Assembly (NCBI GenBank): GCA_949295005.1
Contig: CASFJL010000001.1
Span: 68,806-109,277 of the forward strand
DNA length: 40,472 nt
Direction: 5' to 3'
DNA from: an uncultured Pseudomonadota bacterium
GTDB taxonomy: Bacteria; Pseudomonadota; Alphaproteobacteria; RF32; CAG-239
The notes under the pieces: generated by a model
What the model saw: the letters and a program-made list of their open reading frames with translations, nothing else
Databases searched by the model: none
What the model was told of the DNA's origin: nothing
Made by a program: the position numbers and the translations under genes
Shown: positions 6,242-13,771 of the stretch, piece by piece
Position numbering within the stretch: position 1 is the stretch's first letter
How the letters are laid out: the number at the start of each line of letters is the position of its first letter

Positions 6242-7780
6242 ATGGACAACAAGATAGAAAAGCTAATCAAGCGATATCAAAAAGCCATTGAAAGAAAACT
6301 TCAATGGGAGCCCCATTGGCAAGAATGTTATGAATATGCTTTTCCGCAAAGAGAGACTTCTTGTTTGAATAATTATCAAAATTATGAAGGTAGCAAAAAG
6401 AATGTGCATTTATTTGATGCCACGGCTCCTGATGCAGTTGACCAACTGGCATCATCTCTTTTGGCAGAATTAACCCCGCCATGGGCAAAATGGTTTGGCT
6501 TAAAAGCCGGAGCCGAGCTTTCGGGAGAAGAAGCCAATCAGGTATCAGAAACCTTAAATAAAACTTCAGAAGTGATGCTCCAAAATTTTGAGCATTCAAA
6601 TTTTGCGGTCGAAATTCATCAATGCTATTTAGATTTAATAACGGCAGGAACAGCTTGTTTAATGTTTGAAGAAGCACCTTTGGGAGAAGCATCAGCATTT
6701 CAATTTACGGCAATTCCGTTAAGAGAAATTGCTTTTGAAGAGAGTTATGACGGCAAAATTGATACCACTTTTCGCTGCTCAAAAATCAAAATCCCCGAAA
6801 TTCAAGTCAGATTTTCAGAGGTGGTGTTGCCTGAAAAGTGGCAACGATTGGCCAAAGATACACCGGATTATCAGTTAAGCTTGATTGAAGCCGTTATTCC
6901 TAAAAAAGATAAATTCGGCTCATCTGGTTATGAATACACGGCTTTTGTTTGGGATGAAAATTCTGGTATTGAAGACAATGTGATTTTGAAAGAAGGAACA
7001 TTTGCCACATCACCTTTTATTAATTTTCGCTGGCTCAAAGCTCCGGGAGAAATTTATGGTCGTTCTCCGGTAATGAAAGCTTTGCCGGATATTAAAACCG
7101 CAAACAAAGTCGTGGAGCTGATTTTGAAAAATGCGTCCATTTCCGTAACCGGTATTTGGCAAGCAGATGATGACGGCGTCTTAAATCCGGCAAATATCAA
7201 GCTGGTACCGGGAGCAATTATTCCCAAAGCGGTTGGCTCAAAAGGCTTAACCCCATTGGAAGCCCCCGGAAAATTTGATGTATCTCAGCTTATTTTGGAA
7301 AATTTGCAAGCCAGAATAAAGCACGCTTTGCTGGCAGACAGGTTATCTCAGGTTAATTCTCCGGAGATGACTGCAACTGAGGTTTTGGCCAGAGCAAGTG
7401 AAATTGCCAGAATTTTGGGGGCAAGCTTTGGCCGTTTGCAAACAGAATTGCTGACACCTTTGGTCAAGAGAGCATTTTCCATTTTAAGAAGAAGGGGAGA
7501 TGTTTTGAACTTTGATTTAGACGGCAAGATTGTCGATTTGCAATACAAATCACCGTTAGCCATGCTCAGAGCCAGAGAAGATATCAACAACATTTCAGAA
7601 TGGTTGAACTTGGTTTCTTCTTTTGGGCCGGAAGCTTTGGCAACAGTAAATGTAGGAGAAGTGGCCAAAGTGTTGGGCAAAATTTTGAATGTGCCTGAAA
7701 ACCTGATGCTTTCGGCAAACAACAATCTGTCTCAAGAAGAGTTAGCCTTATCTGAAGGAGGAGAAAACATCGTTGAGTGA
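6242..7780 (+). CDS. Phage portal / head-tail connector protein (T7 gp8-like)
   Basis: The 512-residue protein matches the T7-type head-tail connector family throughout: an N-terminal helical part with WEPHWQECYEYAFPQ, then VDQLASSLLAELTPPWAKWF, a 'DLITAGTACLMFEE' stretch, the wing region, INFRWLKAPGEIYGRSPVMKALPDI in the middle, and a C-terminal helical crown with MTATEVLARASEIARILG and FGRLQTELLTPL. The length is normal (T7 gp8 has 536). It would form the dodecameric ring through which TerL packages DNA and to which the tail tube attaches. It follows the small gene by one base, and its TGA overlaps the next gene. This identifies the element as short-tailed (podovirus-type). Confidence 0.92.
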   Translation: MDNKIEKLIKRYQKAIERKLQWEPHWQECYEYAFPQRETSCLNNYQNYEGSKKNVHLFDATAPDAVDQLASSLLAELTPPWAKWFGLKAGAELSGEEANQVSETLNKTSEVMLQNFEHSNFAVEIHQCYLDLITAGTACLMFEEAPLGEASAFQFTAIPLREIAFEESYDGKIDTTFRCSKIKIPEIQVRFSEVVLPEKWQRLAKDTPDYQLSLIEAVIPKKDKFGSSGYEYTAFVWDENSGIEDNVILKEGTFATSPFINFRWLKAPGEIYGRSPVMKALPDIKTANKVVELILKNASISVTGIWQADDDGVLNPANIKLVPGAIIPKAVGSKGLTPLEAPGKFDVSQLILENLQARIKHALLADRLSQVNSPEMTATEVLARASEIARILGASFGRLQTELLTPLVKRAFSILRRRGDVLNFDLDGKIVDLQYKSPLAMLRAREDINNISEWLNLVSSFGPEALATVNVGEVAKVLGKILNVPENLMLSANNNLSQEELALSEGGENIVE

Positions 7781-7994
7781 AGAATATGACACAAGTTTAA
7801 TGTCTGAGGAAGAAATAAAAAAAGCATTTGAAAAATGTTTTTTAAGCAAAGAGGGCAAAATTGTCCTCTCTTTTTTACGCAGACAAACCATTGAGCGTCA
7901 ATACGGCGCCAATGTCGAAGAAGCTCAGTTAAGAGATTTGGAAGGACAAAGAAGACTGTTCAGACAAATAGAACGGCTGAGCAAATCAAATTAA
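7773..7994 (+). CDS. Bbp19-like small phage protein
   Basis: The 73-residue product starts at TTG 7773, supported by GGAGGAG at 7757-7763 and overlap with the portal stop; no in-frame ATG occurs before residue 10. The core FEKCFLSKEGKIVLSFLRRQTIER plus LEGQRRLFRQIERL fits the small Bbp19-type family found next to portal genes in Bordetella phage BPP-1-like and alphaproteobacterial podoviruses. The role is unknown; a minor head or morphogenesis factor is presumed from position. Confidence 0.65.
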   Translation: MSEEYDTSLMSEEEIKKAFEKCFLSKEGKIVLSFLRRQTIERQYGANVEEAQLRDLEGQRRLFRQIERLSKSN

Positions 7995-8017
7995 TCAACT
8001 AAAAGAAAGGAAAAATT

Positions 8018-8716
8018 ATGCAACCAAAAAGAAAAACAGAAAATCTTTTGGAGAGTTCAGCATACGCTCTAAAAGGCAATCGTCCGCAAAATTTGGCGGA
8101 AAAATTTTGGGATAATCAGGAGGGCAAAGTCAAATTAGAAGAATTGATTGATGCTTATAATGCATTGTCTCAATCACAAAATGCAATGCCTGATGCCAAC
8201 CGAATGGTTCCGCAAAATTATATGCAATATCACATTAAAAGTCCGTCTCCTGTTTTGGAAGTGGATGAAGATTTGTTGAAAAGATTTTATGAAAAAGGCT
8301 TCAGCAATGACCAAGCCCAATTTGTTTATGACTTGGCCGGTGAAAGAGTTTTGCCGGTTTTAGATGAAATGGCCGTAAATTTTGAGGCAGAAAGACAATT
8401 GGAAAAATTAGCTCAACATTTTGGCGGCAGAGACAAGTTCAATGAAGTATCTCGCTCTTTGAGCAATTGGGCAAAACAAAATGTAAATCAAGAAATTTTT
8501 AACGCGTTGGGAACAACGGCAGAAGGTGTGATTGCTTTGTATAACATGATGTCTTCTTCCGAGCCTCTTCTTTGCAAAAATGAGCCTGAGTTTGAAAACT
8601 TAAACGAGGCAAACTTGCGCAAGATGATGGAAGACCCGCGTTATTGGCGTGATAAGGATAGCGCCTATATTGCCAAAATCACTCGTGGTTTTGAAAAATT
8701 ATATCCTGAAAAATAA
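8018..8716 (+). CDS. Capsid scaffolding / assembly protein (T7 gp9-like)
   Basis: This is a 232-residue acidic helical protein between portal and capsid genes, exactly where podoviruses carry the scaffold. The C-terminal signature LRKMMEDPRYWRDKD followed by AYIAKITRGFEKLYP is the conserved end of scaffolding proteins of this group and likely binds capsid subunits. The central region (DEDLLKRFYEKGFSNDQAQFVYDLA) is helical. It would direct prohead assembly and then leave. ATG 8018 has AAAGGA upstream. It is not a protease fusion; no catalytic motif is visible. Confidence 0.8.
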   Translation: MQPKRKTENLLESSAYALKGNRPQNLAEKFWDNQEGKVKLEELIDAYNALSQSQNAMPDANRMVPQNYMQYHIKSPSPVLEVDEDLLKRFYEKGFSNDQAQFVYDLAGERVLPVLDEMAVNFEAERQLEKLAQHFGGRDKFNEVSRSLSNWAKQNVNQEIFNALGTTAEGVIALYNMMSSSEPLLCKNEPEFENLNEANLRKMMEDPRYWRDKDSAYIAKITRGFEKLYPEK

Positions 8717-8747
8717 TATCTAAATCAACATATTAAGGAGAAAATAT

Positions 8748-9572
8748 ATGTCAACACAAGTAACACAATCTTTTATTAAAAATTTTGAAGCAGATGTTCA
8801 TTTGGCTTATCAGCAAATGGGCTCAAAATTGCGCAATATGGTCAGATACAAAGGCAATGTTGTCGGCGCCAGCACTGTTTTTCAAAAAGTAGGAAAAGGC
8901 ATGGCTTCAGGCAAAGCTCGTCATGGTTTGGTTCCGGTGATGAGCATTGACCACACCCCTGTTGAATGCGAACTTCAAGATTATTACGCAGGTGATTGGG
9001 TAGATGCATTAGATGAGCTCAAAATGAGCATTGATGAAAGAAGAGTTGTAGCCAGTGCCGGTGCTTATGCTTTGGGCCGCAAAACAGATGAATTGATTAT
9101 CAATGCTTTGAGCAAAGCATCATCAACCAACGATGTGGGCGAATATTCCGCTGTTTTGACTAAAGACACTCTTTTGAAAGCATTTGCCAAATTAAACAGC
9201 AATGATGTGCCTGATGACGGTCAACGCTTTGGTATTGTTGGTCCGTTGCAATGGAACGCACTTTTGAATATTGAAGAATTTTCAAATTCAGATTATGCGG
9301 GTGATAACTTGCCGTTTTTGAAAGGAACGGAAAGCCGTAAATGGTTGGGCATTAACTGGATGATGCACACCGGCTTGCCCTTAAACGGCACCAACAGAGA
9401 TTGCTTTATTTTCCACAAAACAGCAGTTGGCCACGCATCTGGTCAAGATGTAAAATCAGACATCACATGGCATGGTGACCATGCGGCTCACTTTGTAAAT
9501 AATATGATGAGTCAAGGTGCTTGCCTGATTGATGAAACAGGAATTGTTCGTATCAAATGTAAAGAAGCTTAA
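8748..9572 (+). CDS. Major capsid protein
   Basis: The 274-residue protein opens with STQVTQSFIKNFEADVHLAYQQMGSKL-type sequence, followed by FQKVGKGMASGKARHGLVP, a VDALDELKMSIDERRVVAS segment and ALGRKTDELIINAL. This succession (N-arm, 'D.D..DE.k..iDer' spine helix, 'GR..D.lI..al') is typical of HK97-fold capsid proteins in podovirus-type head modules. 'DETGIVRIKCKEA' ends the chain. It has a clean AAGGAG site and follows the scaffold by 31 bases. Nothing suggests truncation, so an icosahedral shell could be formed. Confidence 0.88.
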   Translation: MSTQVTQSFIKNFEADVHLAYQQMGSKLRNMVRYKGNVVGASTVFQKVGKGMASGKARHGLVPVMSIDHTPVECELQDYYAGDWVDALDELKMSIDERRVVASAGAYALGRKTDELIINALSKASSTNDVGEYSAVLTKDTLLKAFAKLNSNDVPDDGQRFGIVGPLQWNALLNIEEFSNSDYAGDNLPFLKGTESRKWLGINWMMHTGLPLNGTNRDCFIFHKTAVGHASGQDVKSDITWHGDHAAHFVNNMMSQGACLIDETGIVRIKCKEA

Positions 9573-9594
9573 ACAAAAAAATGGAGATTAAAAT

Positions 9595-9855
9595 ATGTCA
9601 TATAATGCAAAAAACTTTAGTGTAATGGCTTATGCCAATGGTTTTACTTTGTGGAATTATCGTTCTGAAGATAATTTAGAAACCATCAAAGGCAGCGGGT
9701 ATTTTAATGATGCCGGTGCTTTTGCCCGAGTAGGGGATATGATTTTGGTAAACGGTTCCATTAATGCTACTGTTGAGCCGGCAATTTTAACCGTGATGTC
9801 TATTGAAGATGATACGGTAACAGTTGCGCCATTGGCAACAGCGGCAGCTGCATAA
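9595..9855 (+). CDS. Small capsid-associated (decoration/head fibre base-like) protein
   Basis: The 86-residue beta-rich product contains NGFTLWNYRSEDNLETIKG, SGYFNDA and ARVGDMILVNG, then an Ala-rich tail. Short proteins with 'GFTLW.Y.....GYFN.A....VGD.I' follow the capsid gene in many podovirus-like prophages, where they are annotated as head decoration or trimeric spike-like proteins; the exact role is not proven. The gene follows the capsid gene by 22 bases with a GGAGA site. A strong terminator follows 33 bases after the stop, closing the head segment. Confidence 0.65.
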   Translation: MSYNAKNFSVMAYANGFTLWNYRSEDNLETIKGSGYFNDAGAFARVGDMILVNGSINATVEPAILTVMSIEDDTVTVAPLATAAAA

Positions 9856-9888
9856 AATAATAAAAAACAACACTACCAGCAAATGATG

Positions 9889-9922
9889 AGAGAGCCCATT
9901 GATTTGGGCTCTCTTTTTTTTT
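9889..9922 (+). terminator. Intrinsic terminator after the capsid genes, before tail genes
   Basis: AGAGAGCCCA (9889-9898) and TGGGCTCTCT (9905-9914) form a 10-bp stem with a 6-base loop and a T run to 9922. The AAGGAG site of the next gene starts immediately (9923-9928). Its place, after capsid and before the gp11-like gene, is the same as that of T-phi in phage T7. Confidence 0.9.
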
Positions 9923-9934
9923 AAGGAGAAAAAG

Positions 9935-10504
9935 ATGAATAACAGCAGCATAAGTTTATGTTCCAAAGCGTTATTAAAAATAGGAGCCACAAGTATTACC
10001 AGCTTTGAAGATGGTACGGCAGAAGCAGAAGTTTCCGGCAACTTATATTCTTATATCAGAGATTCATTGCTATCCTCTTATCCGTGGAGTTTTGCATTAA
10101 GTCAAACCAAATTAGCCAGACTGGAAAATGTTCCGGTTGCAGATTTTAATTATGCATATCTTTTGCCGACAGATTTTTTAAGAGTTGTTTCGGCGGGTAG
10201 CTCAGGCAAAGGCAGAGGACTGGTTTATAAAATTGTAAAAAACTGTTTATATACAAATATGAGTGAAGTTAATTTAACCTACATCAGACGTCCTGATGAA
10301 GATAATTTTCCGGCTTATTTTTGTGAGGCTTTGATTAATAAACTTGCTTATGAATTTTGCATTCCGTTAACAGAAAGCACAACCAGAGCAGAGTTTTTAA
10401 GCAAAATAGCAGAAGATTCCATCAGTCGAGCCAGATCGATTGATGCACAGCAATCAACCCCTTCATGTGTGGAAGATTTTAGTTTGGTGGAGGTGCGCCA
10501 ATGA
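9935..10504 (+). CDS. Tail tubular protein A (T7 gp11-like)
   Basis: ATG 9935, seven bases after AAGGAG, gives 189 residues; earlier in-frame starts would lie in the terminator hairpin. The N-terminus SLCSKALLKIGATSITSFEDGTAEA followed by RDSLLSSYPWSFAL and YAYLLPTDFLRV is diagnostic of gp11-like tubular protein A, which forms the upper ring joining portal and nozzle in short-tailed phages. FCEALINKLAYEFCIPLTES matches the second half. Its length fits T7 gp11 (196). The stop overlaps the next start (ATGA-type), coupling it to tubular protein B. Confidence 0.88.
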   Translation: MNNSSISLCSKALLKIGATSITSFEDGTAEAEVSGNLYSYIRDSLLSSYPWSFALSQTKLARLENVPVADFNYAYLLPTDFLRVVSAGSSGKGRGLVYKIVKNCLYTNMSEVNLTYIRRPDEDNFPAYFCEALINKLAYEFCIPLTESTTRAEFLSKIAEDSISRARSIDAQQSTPSCVEDFSLVEVRQ

Positions 10505-12399
10505 ATCAAATATATGCCAAAACCAATTTTACTTCAGGTCAATTATCAGAGAATTTGTATGGAAGAGGAGATTTAAGAATTTATGAAAACGGAGCAAAAT
10601 ATTTGCACAACATACAGATTTTTCCAACCGGAGGTGTTGCCAGAAGAAAAGGTCTGCAAGTTATAGATGAATTATCTCAAAAAGGAAAAATAATATCTTT
10701 TGAATTTAACACTGAGCAAACCTATCTTCTATGTTTTTTAGATAGAAGCATCAAAATATATAAAGATGGTAAAAATATTGCCAATTTAGCATCTCCATGG
10801 ACGGAAAGCCAATTATCACAAATAAATTGGACTCAAAGTGCAGATACCTTGCTTGTAGTTCATCCTGATGTGGCACCGCAGCAGATTAGCCGAAATAATA
10901 ATGAGGAATGGAAAATTGGAGAGTGGGAGTTTTATCAAAAAGACGGTCAGGTTTTTTGTCCTTATTATAATTTTTATCAAAACAAGGTAAAAATGAAACC
11001 TAATAGGACTTCAGGAGAAATTACCTTAACAACAGATACAGACATTTTTTCATCATTATATTTGGGAATAAGAATTAAGATAAACGGAGGAGAAGTTGTG
11101 ATTGGTAACATTGTACATTCAAGAGAATGTACAGCCACGGCAACCAAAGGATTAAGCAACTCTAATGAAACAACAGAATGGGAAGAACAAGCATTTTCTG
11201 CGTTAAGAGGATATCCAAACTCCGTGACCTTTCACCAAGACAGAATGGTTATTGGTGGGTCAAAATCTTTGCCCAACCATTTATGGTTATCCAAGTCATC
11301 AGATTTATTTAATTTTGACATTGGAACAGGTTTAGATGATGAAGCAATTGATTTTGCCATTTTATCAGATCAAGTTAACGCAATTATAAATGTGGTTTCA
11401 ACCAGACACTTGTTGGTGTTTACAACCGGAGCAGAATGGATGGTTTCAGGAGAGCCGTTAACGCCGACAAGTATCACACTTAACCGTCAGACCAATATCG
11501 GATGTTATTCAAAATATTCATTACCGCCGCAAAATGTAGACGGAGCCACGTTGTTTATTTCACAAAACGGCAAACAGTTGAGAGAATTTTTGTTTGCAGA
11601 TGTAGAACAAGCTTATCAGGCCAAAGACTTGACGTTGCTTTCAGATGATATTTTGGATAAACCAATAGATTGCGTTTATTTTCAAGATAAAAGCATTTTA
11701 TACATTATTTTAGAAGATGGAAGTGTTTCTTGTTTAACCACTTACAGAACAGAAGAAGTAAATGCTTGGAGCAAGTTGATTACGCAAGGAAAATTTATTT
11801 CCTGTGCGGTAATAGGGTCTGAGGTTTATTTTGTTATTCAAAGACAAGAAAAATATTTTATAGAAACATTTGCCAATGACTTTTATGTAGATTGCGGAAA
11901 AAAGTTTTCATCGGAGGTGCCCAAAAAAGAATGGGATGGATTAGATTATCTGGAAAATAAACAAGTCAGTGTGGTTGCAGATAATTTTACAATCGGAGAT
12001 TTTGTCGTTGAAAACGGAAAGATTACCCTTCAAGAAGATGCAAGCGAAATTATAGTCGGATTACCTTATGAACATGTTATAGAACCTTTACCTTTTATGG
12101 TAAATTCTACCATTCCGTATCCGCCTAAAGCTTATAGGCTGATTTATGGAATATTTCGTATTGTCGAGAGCAAATCTTTGAGGCTGGATTTTGGAAATGG
12201 ATATTTTGAAGTTCCGCTCAAGAAGATGCATAAGGACCAAATATTAGATTCTCCGCCCACATATTTTAGCGGAGATATAGAAGTAAGATCCATAGGTTGG
12301 ATAAGAGAAATGTCAAAAGCAATGTGGAGTATCAGAAGTGATGTTCCATGTCCGTTTACATTATTGTCAGTTGCCGTAGAAATCAAAACAAAAGATTAA
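10501..12399 (+). CDS. Tail tubular protein B-like nozzle protein (T7 gp12-like)
   Basis: The 632-residue beta-rich protein begins with TNFTSGQLSENLYGRGDLRIYENGAKYL and IFPTGGVARRKGLQ, the shared opening of gp12-type tail nozzle proteins of podoviruses. Later features include FHQDRMVIGGSKSLPNHLWLSKSSDLFNF and SDQVNAIINVVSTRHLLVFTTGAEWMV, which recur in the family. It is somewhat shorter than T7 gp12 (794). It would complete the tail tube below gp11. There is no obvious receptor-binding or depolymerase domain at the C-terminus, so it does not evidently double as a tail spike. Confidence 0.88.
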   Translation: MNQIYAKTNFTSGQLSENLYGRGDLRIYENGAKYLHNIQIFPTGGVARRKGLQVIDELSQKGKIISFEFNTEQTYLLCFLDRSIKIYKDGKNIANLASPWTESQLSQINWTQSADTLLVVHPDVAPQQISRNNNEEWKIGEWEFYQKDGQVFCPYYNFYQNKVKMKPNRTSGEITLTTDTDIFSSLYLGIRIKINGGEVVIGNIVHSRECTATATKGLSNSNETTEWEEQAFSALRGYPNSVTFHQDRMVIGGSKSLPNHLWLSKSSDLFNFDIGTGLDDEAIDFAILSDQVNAIINVVSTRHLLVFTTGAEWMVSGEPLTPTSITLNRQTNIGCYSKYSLPPQNVDGATLFISQNGKQLREFLFADVEQAYQAKDLTLLSDDILDKPIDCVYFQDKSILYIILEDGSVSCLTTYRTEEVNAWSKLITQGKFISCAVIGSEVYFVIQRQEKYFIETFANDFYVDCGKKFSSEVPKKEWDGLDYLENKQVSVVADNFTIGDFVVENGKITLQEDASEIIVGLPYEHVIEPLPFMVNSTIPYPPKAYRLIYGIFRIVESKSLRLDFGNGYFEVPLKKMHKDQILDSPPTYFSGDIEVRSIGWIREMSKAMWSIRSDVPCPFTLLSVAVEIKTKD

Positions 12400-12413
12400 A
12401 AAAGGAGAAAAAA

Positions 12414-12782
12414 ATGGGAGGAATTGAAACAGCTGTTGGCGTTGGAGTATCTGCCGCCAATTTATTGAATGATGCCAATAAGAGCAATAAACAATTAAAA
12501 CAAATGCAAAAAAATTATCAATATAATCAGCAAAAAAGAAAAAATTTGCTTAATGAACAATTGGCAAGCAGAAGAGCCAGTTTAAGTGCCATGGGTTTGG
12601 GTTCAAGCAAATCGGCAATAGCAGCTCAACAAAGAGAAGCAAAAGAAGGTTATGATGAGTTAGGATATAATAATGATAATTATAAATATGAATATAAGCA
12701 AAAATACGATGAAAAAGAAAAAAATTTAACAAGCGGCTTGCTAAATTCAATTTGGGATACAACCGGAAAAATCATAAAATAG
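12414..12782 (+). CDS. Small virion protein, candidate ejection (gp14-like) protein
   Basis: ATG 12414 after AAAGGAG gives 122 residues. The N-terminus is small-residue rich and weakly hydrophobic (GGIETAVGVGVSAANLLNDA), followed by a Gln/Asn/Lys-rich helix and then LASRRASLSAMGLGSSKSAIAAQQREA. The general build, a Gly/Ala N-terminus, a long helix and an 'R.s...G.~~SS.s' centre, resembles T7 internal virion protein gp14 and small proteins placed after the tail tube in related phages. T7 gp15- and gp16-sized partners are missing here. Assignment is tentative and based on order and composition. Confidence 0.5.
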   Translation: MGGIETAVGVGVSAANLLNDANKSNKQLKQMQKNYQYNQQKRKNLLNEQLASRRASLSAMGLGSSKSAIAAQQREAKEGYDELGYNNDNYKYEYKQKYDEKEKNLTSGLLNSIWDTTGKIIK

Positions 12783-12791
12783 GAGGTGAAT

Positions 12792-12986
12792 ATGCCAAGA
12801 AAAAAAATAACATACAAACAAAAAAGACAAATGGCCTATGAAAAAGAGTTGCCGATAGGAGATCAATTAGATGCTTTGTTAAAAGCTTTTGACATGCTTT
12901 TGCAAGAAGGTGGAGATTTACCCTATGAGTTGATTGACATAATTGAAAAATGGCAAGCTATCAAGTTTAAATATCCCAAGATATAA
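12792..12986 (+). CDS. Last small gene of the phage series, unknown function
   Basis: ATG 12792 lies 5 bases after AGGAGG, giving 64 residues; a GTG at 12786 overlaps the ribosome binding site. The N-terminus is highly basic (PRKKITYKQKRQMAYEKE), and the rest (GDQLDALLKAFDMLLQEGG, ELIDIIEKWQAIKFKYPK) is helical. The 'iGdqlDallka' and 'W.aIK..yPK' pattern recurs, to my recollection, in small phage proteins near tail genes, without known role. It starts nine bases after the preceding stop and ends just before a hairpin, so it closes the transcription unit. Confidence 0.6.
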   Translation: MPRKKITYKQKRQMAYEKELPIGDQLDALLKAFDMLLQEGGDLPYELIDIIEKWQAIKFKYPKI

Positions 12987-12989
12987 TAA

Positions 12990-13011
12990 CAGGCAGGTTA
13001 ATACCTGCCTG
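12990..13011 (+). terminator. Hairpin at the end of the phage gene series
   Basis: CAGGCAGGT (12990-12998) and ACCTGCCTG (13003-13011) form a perfect 9-bp stem with a TAAT loop. A run of T is lacking immediately after it (AATTATTAAATATATTGC then eight or more T), so termination may be incomplete or assisted. Confidence 0.55.
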
Positions 13012-13071
13012 AATTATTAAATATATTGCTTTTTTTTTAATTTTTATTATTTTGAGAAGAAAGAGAGTGTC

Positions 13072-13332
13072 ATGAAAAAGATAATATTTTTTATATTAGG
13101 TTCTATTTTTATTCCAAGGTTAATTGGAGGTTTAACGGGATTAGTATTTTGCCCACAAAATTATGAATATAATTCTGGTTTTTGGTGGGGTGTATATGTT
13201 TTAATATATATTTTATTTCCGATTTTATATCGCCCGACAATCAAACAAAAAATGAGCAAACTTGCATTCTATTTTTTATTATATACCATATTGTTTTTAA
13301 TCACGGGATTTTGCGTAATTTATTTTAACTAA
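13072..13332 (+). CDS. Small membrane protein of unknown function
   Basis: The 86-residue product has three hydrophobic stretches: IIFFILGSIFIPRLIGGLTGLV near the start, GFWWGVYVLIYILFPIL in the middle and FYFLLYTILFLITGFCVIYF at the end. It is an integral inner-membrane protein by appearance, without a recognisable family. It is even more AT-rich than its neighbours. It lies 85 bases after the phage series, behind its own weak GAGAG site, and next to the repeat patch, so it may be a cargo gene of the element or an unrelated host gene; the sequence does not decide. Confidence 0.5.
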   Translation: MKKIIFFILGSIFIPRLIGGLTGLVFCPQNYEYNSGFWWGVYVLIYILFPILYRPTIKQKMSKLAFYFLLYTILFLITGFCVIYFN

Positions 13333-13339
13333 CGTCTTT

Positions 13340-13425
13340 CAAGGCACAAATTTTTTGCCAAGAAAGGTGAGAGCATCGCGACATCAAGGCACGGACAGAG
13401 CGGCAATCAAACTAATGCGGTCAAG
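13340..13425. repeat. Intergenic repeat A, copy 1
   Basis: An ~86-bp unit starting CAAGGCAC, containing AGAGCATCGCG and ATCAAGGCACGGACAGAG, and ending GCGGTCAAG. It is nearly identical to copy 2 (107 bp downstream) and clearly richer in G+C than the surrounding genes. No coding potential is seen. Confidence 0.85.
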
Positions 13426-13446
13426 CAGGCTCTTCTTTTTTCAGAA

Positions 13447-13531
13447 CAAGGCACAAATTTTTCGCCAAGAAAGGTGAGAGCATCGCGGCATCAAGGCACG
13501 GACAGAGAGGCAATCAAACTAATGCGGTCAA
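13447..13531. repeat. Intergenic repeat A, copy 2
   Basis: Second copy of the CAAGGCAC...GCGGTCAA unit, differing from copy 1 at only a few positions (for example CATCGCGGC for CATCGCGAC). Directly after it comes a hairpin AAACGC-GCT-GCGTTT and then the first REP-like hairpin. Confidence 0.85.
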
Positions 13532-13543
13532 ACGCGCTGCGTT

Positions 13544-13666
13544 TGTCACCCTGAACTTGTTTCAGGGTCTATTTTCATATTTATTATTATCGCCTATCGA
13601 TAGTCGATAATATGCGCCATGCCGCTATGTTATTAAGGGATTGCTGAAATAAATTCAGCATGACGA
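13544..13666. repeat. REPIN-like pair of inverted REP hairpins
   Basis: Hairpin 1 is ACCCTGAA / TTCAGGGT (13548-13555, 13561-13568), preceded by GTC. Hairpin 2 is TGCTGAA / TTCAGCA (13642-13648, 13654-13660), followed by TGACG. Read on the minus strand, hairpin 2 has the same plan as hairpin 1: GTCA, a (C/G)CTGAA stem, a T-rich loop, TTTCAG. The two are thus members of one REP-like family in opposite orientation about 75 bp apart. Such motifs are common in alphaproteobacterial intergenic DNA. Confidence 0.65.
13586..13611. repeat. 26-bp near-perfect palindrome between the REP hairpins
   Basis: ATTATCG-C-CTATCGATAG-T-CGATAAT is an inverted repeat with a single mismatched pair (C/T) on each side of the perfect central CTATCGATAG. 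It lies midway between the two REP-like hairpins. Confidence 0.7.
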
Positions 13667-13686
13667 TAAGGAAAGAAAAATATTTT

Positions 13687-13771
13687 CAAGGCACGTTTTC
13701 TCCGCCAAGCACAAAGACAGCATCGCGGCATCAAGGCACGGACAGAGCGGCAATCAAACAGATGCGGTCAA
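13687..13771. repeat. Intergenic repeat A, copy 3 (more diverged 5' half)
   Basis: Third copy: the 5' part (CAAGGCACGTTTTCTCCGCCAAGCAC) has drifted, while CATCGCGGCATCAAGGCACG and the end GATGCGGTCAA are preserved. It runs straight into the 24-bp tandem repeat, which reuses the GCGGTCAA end. Confidence 0.8.
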
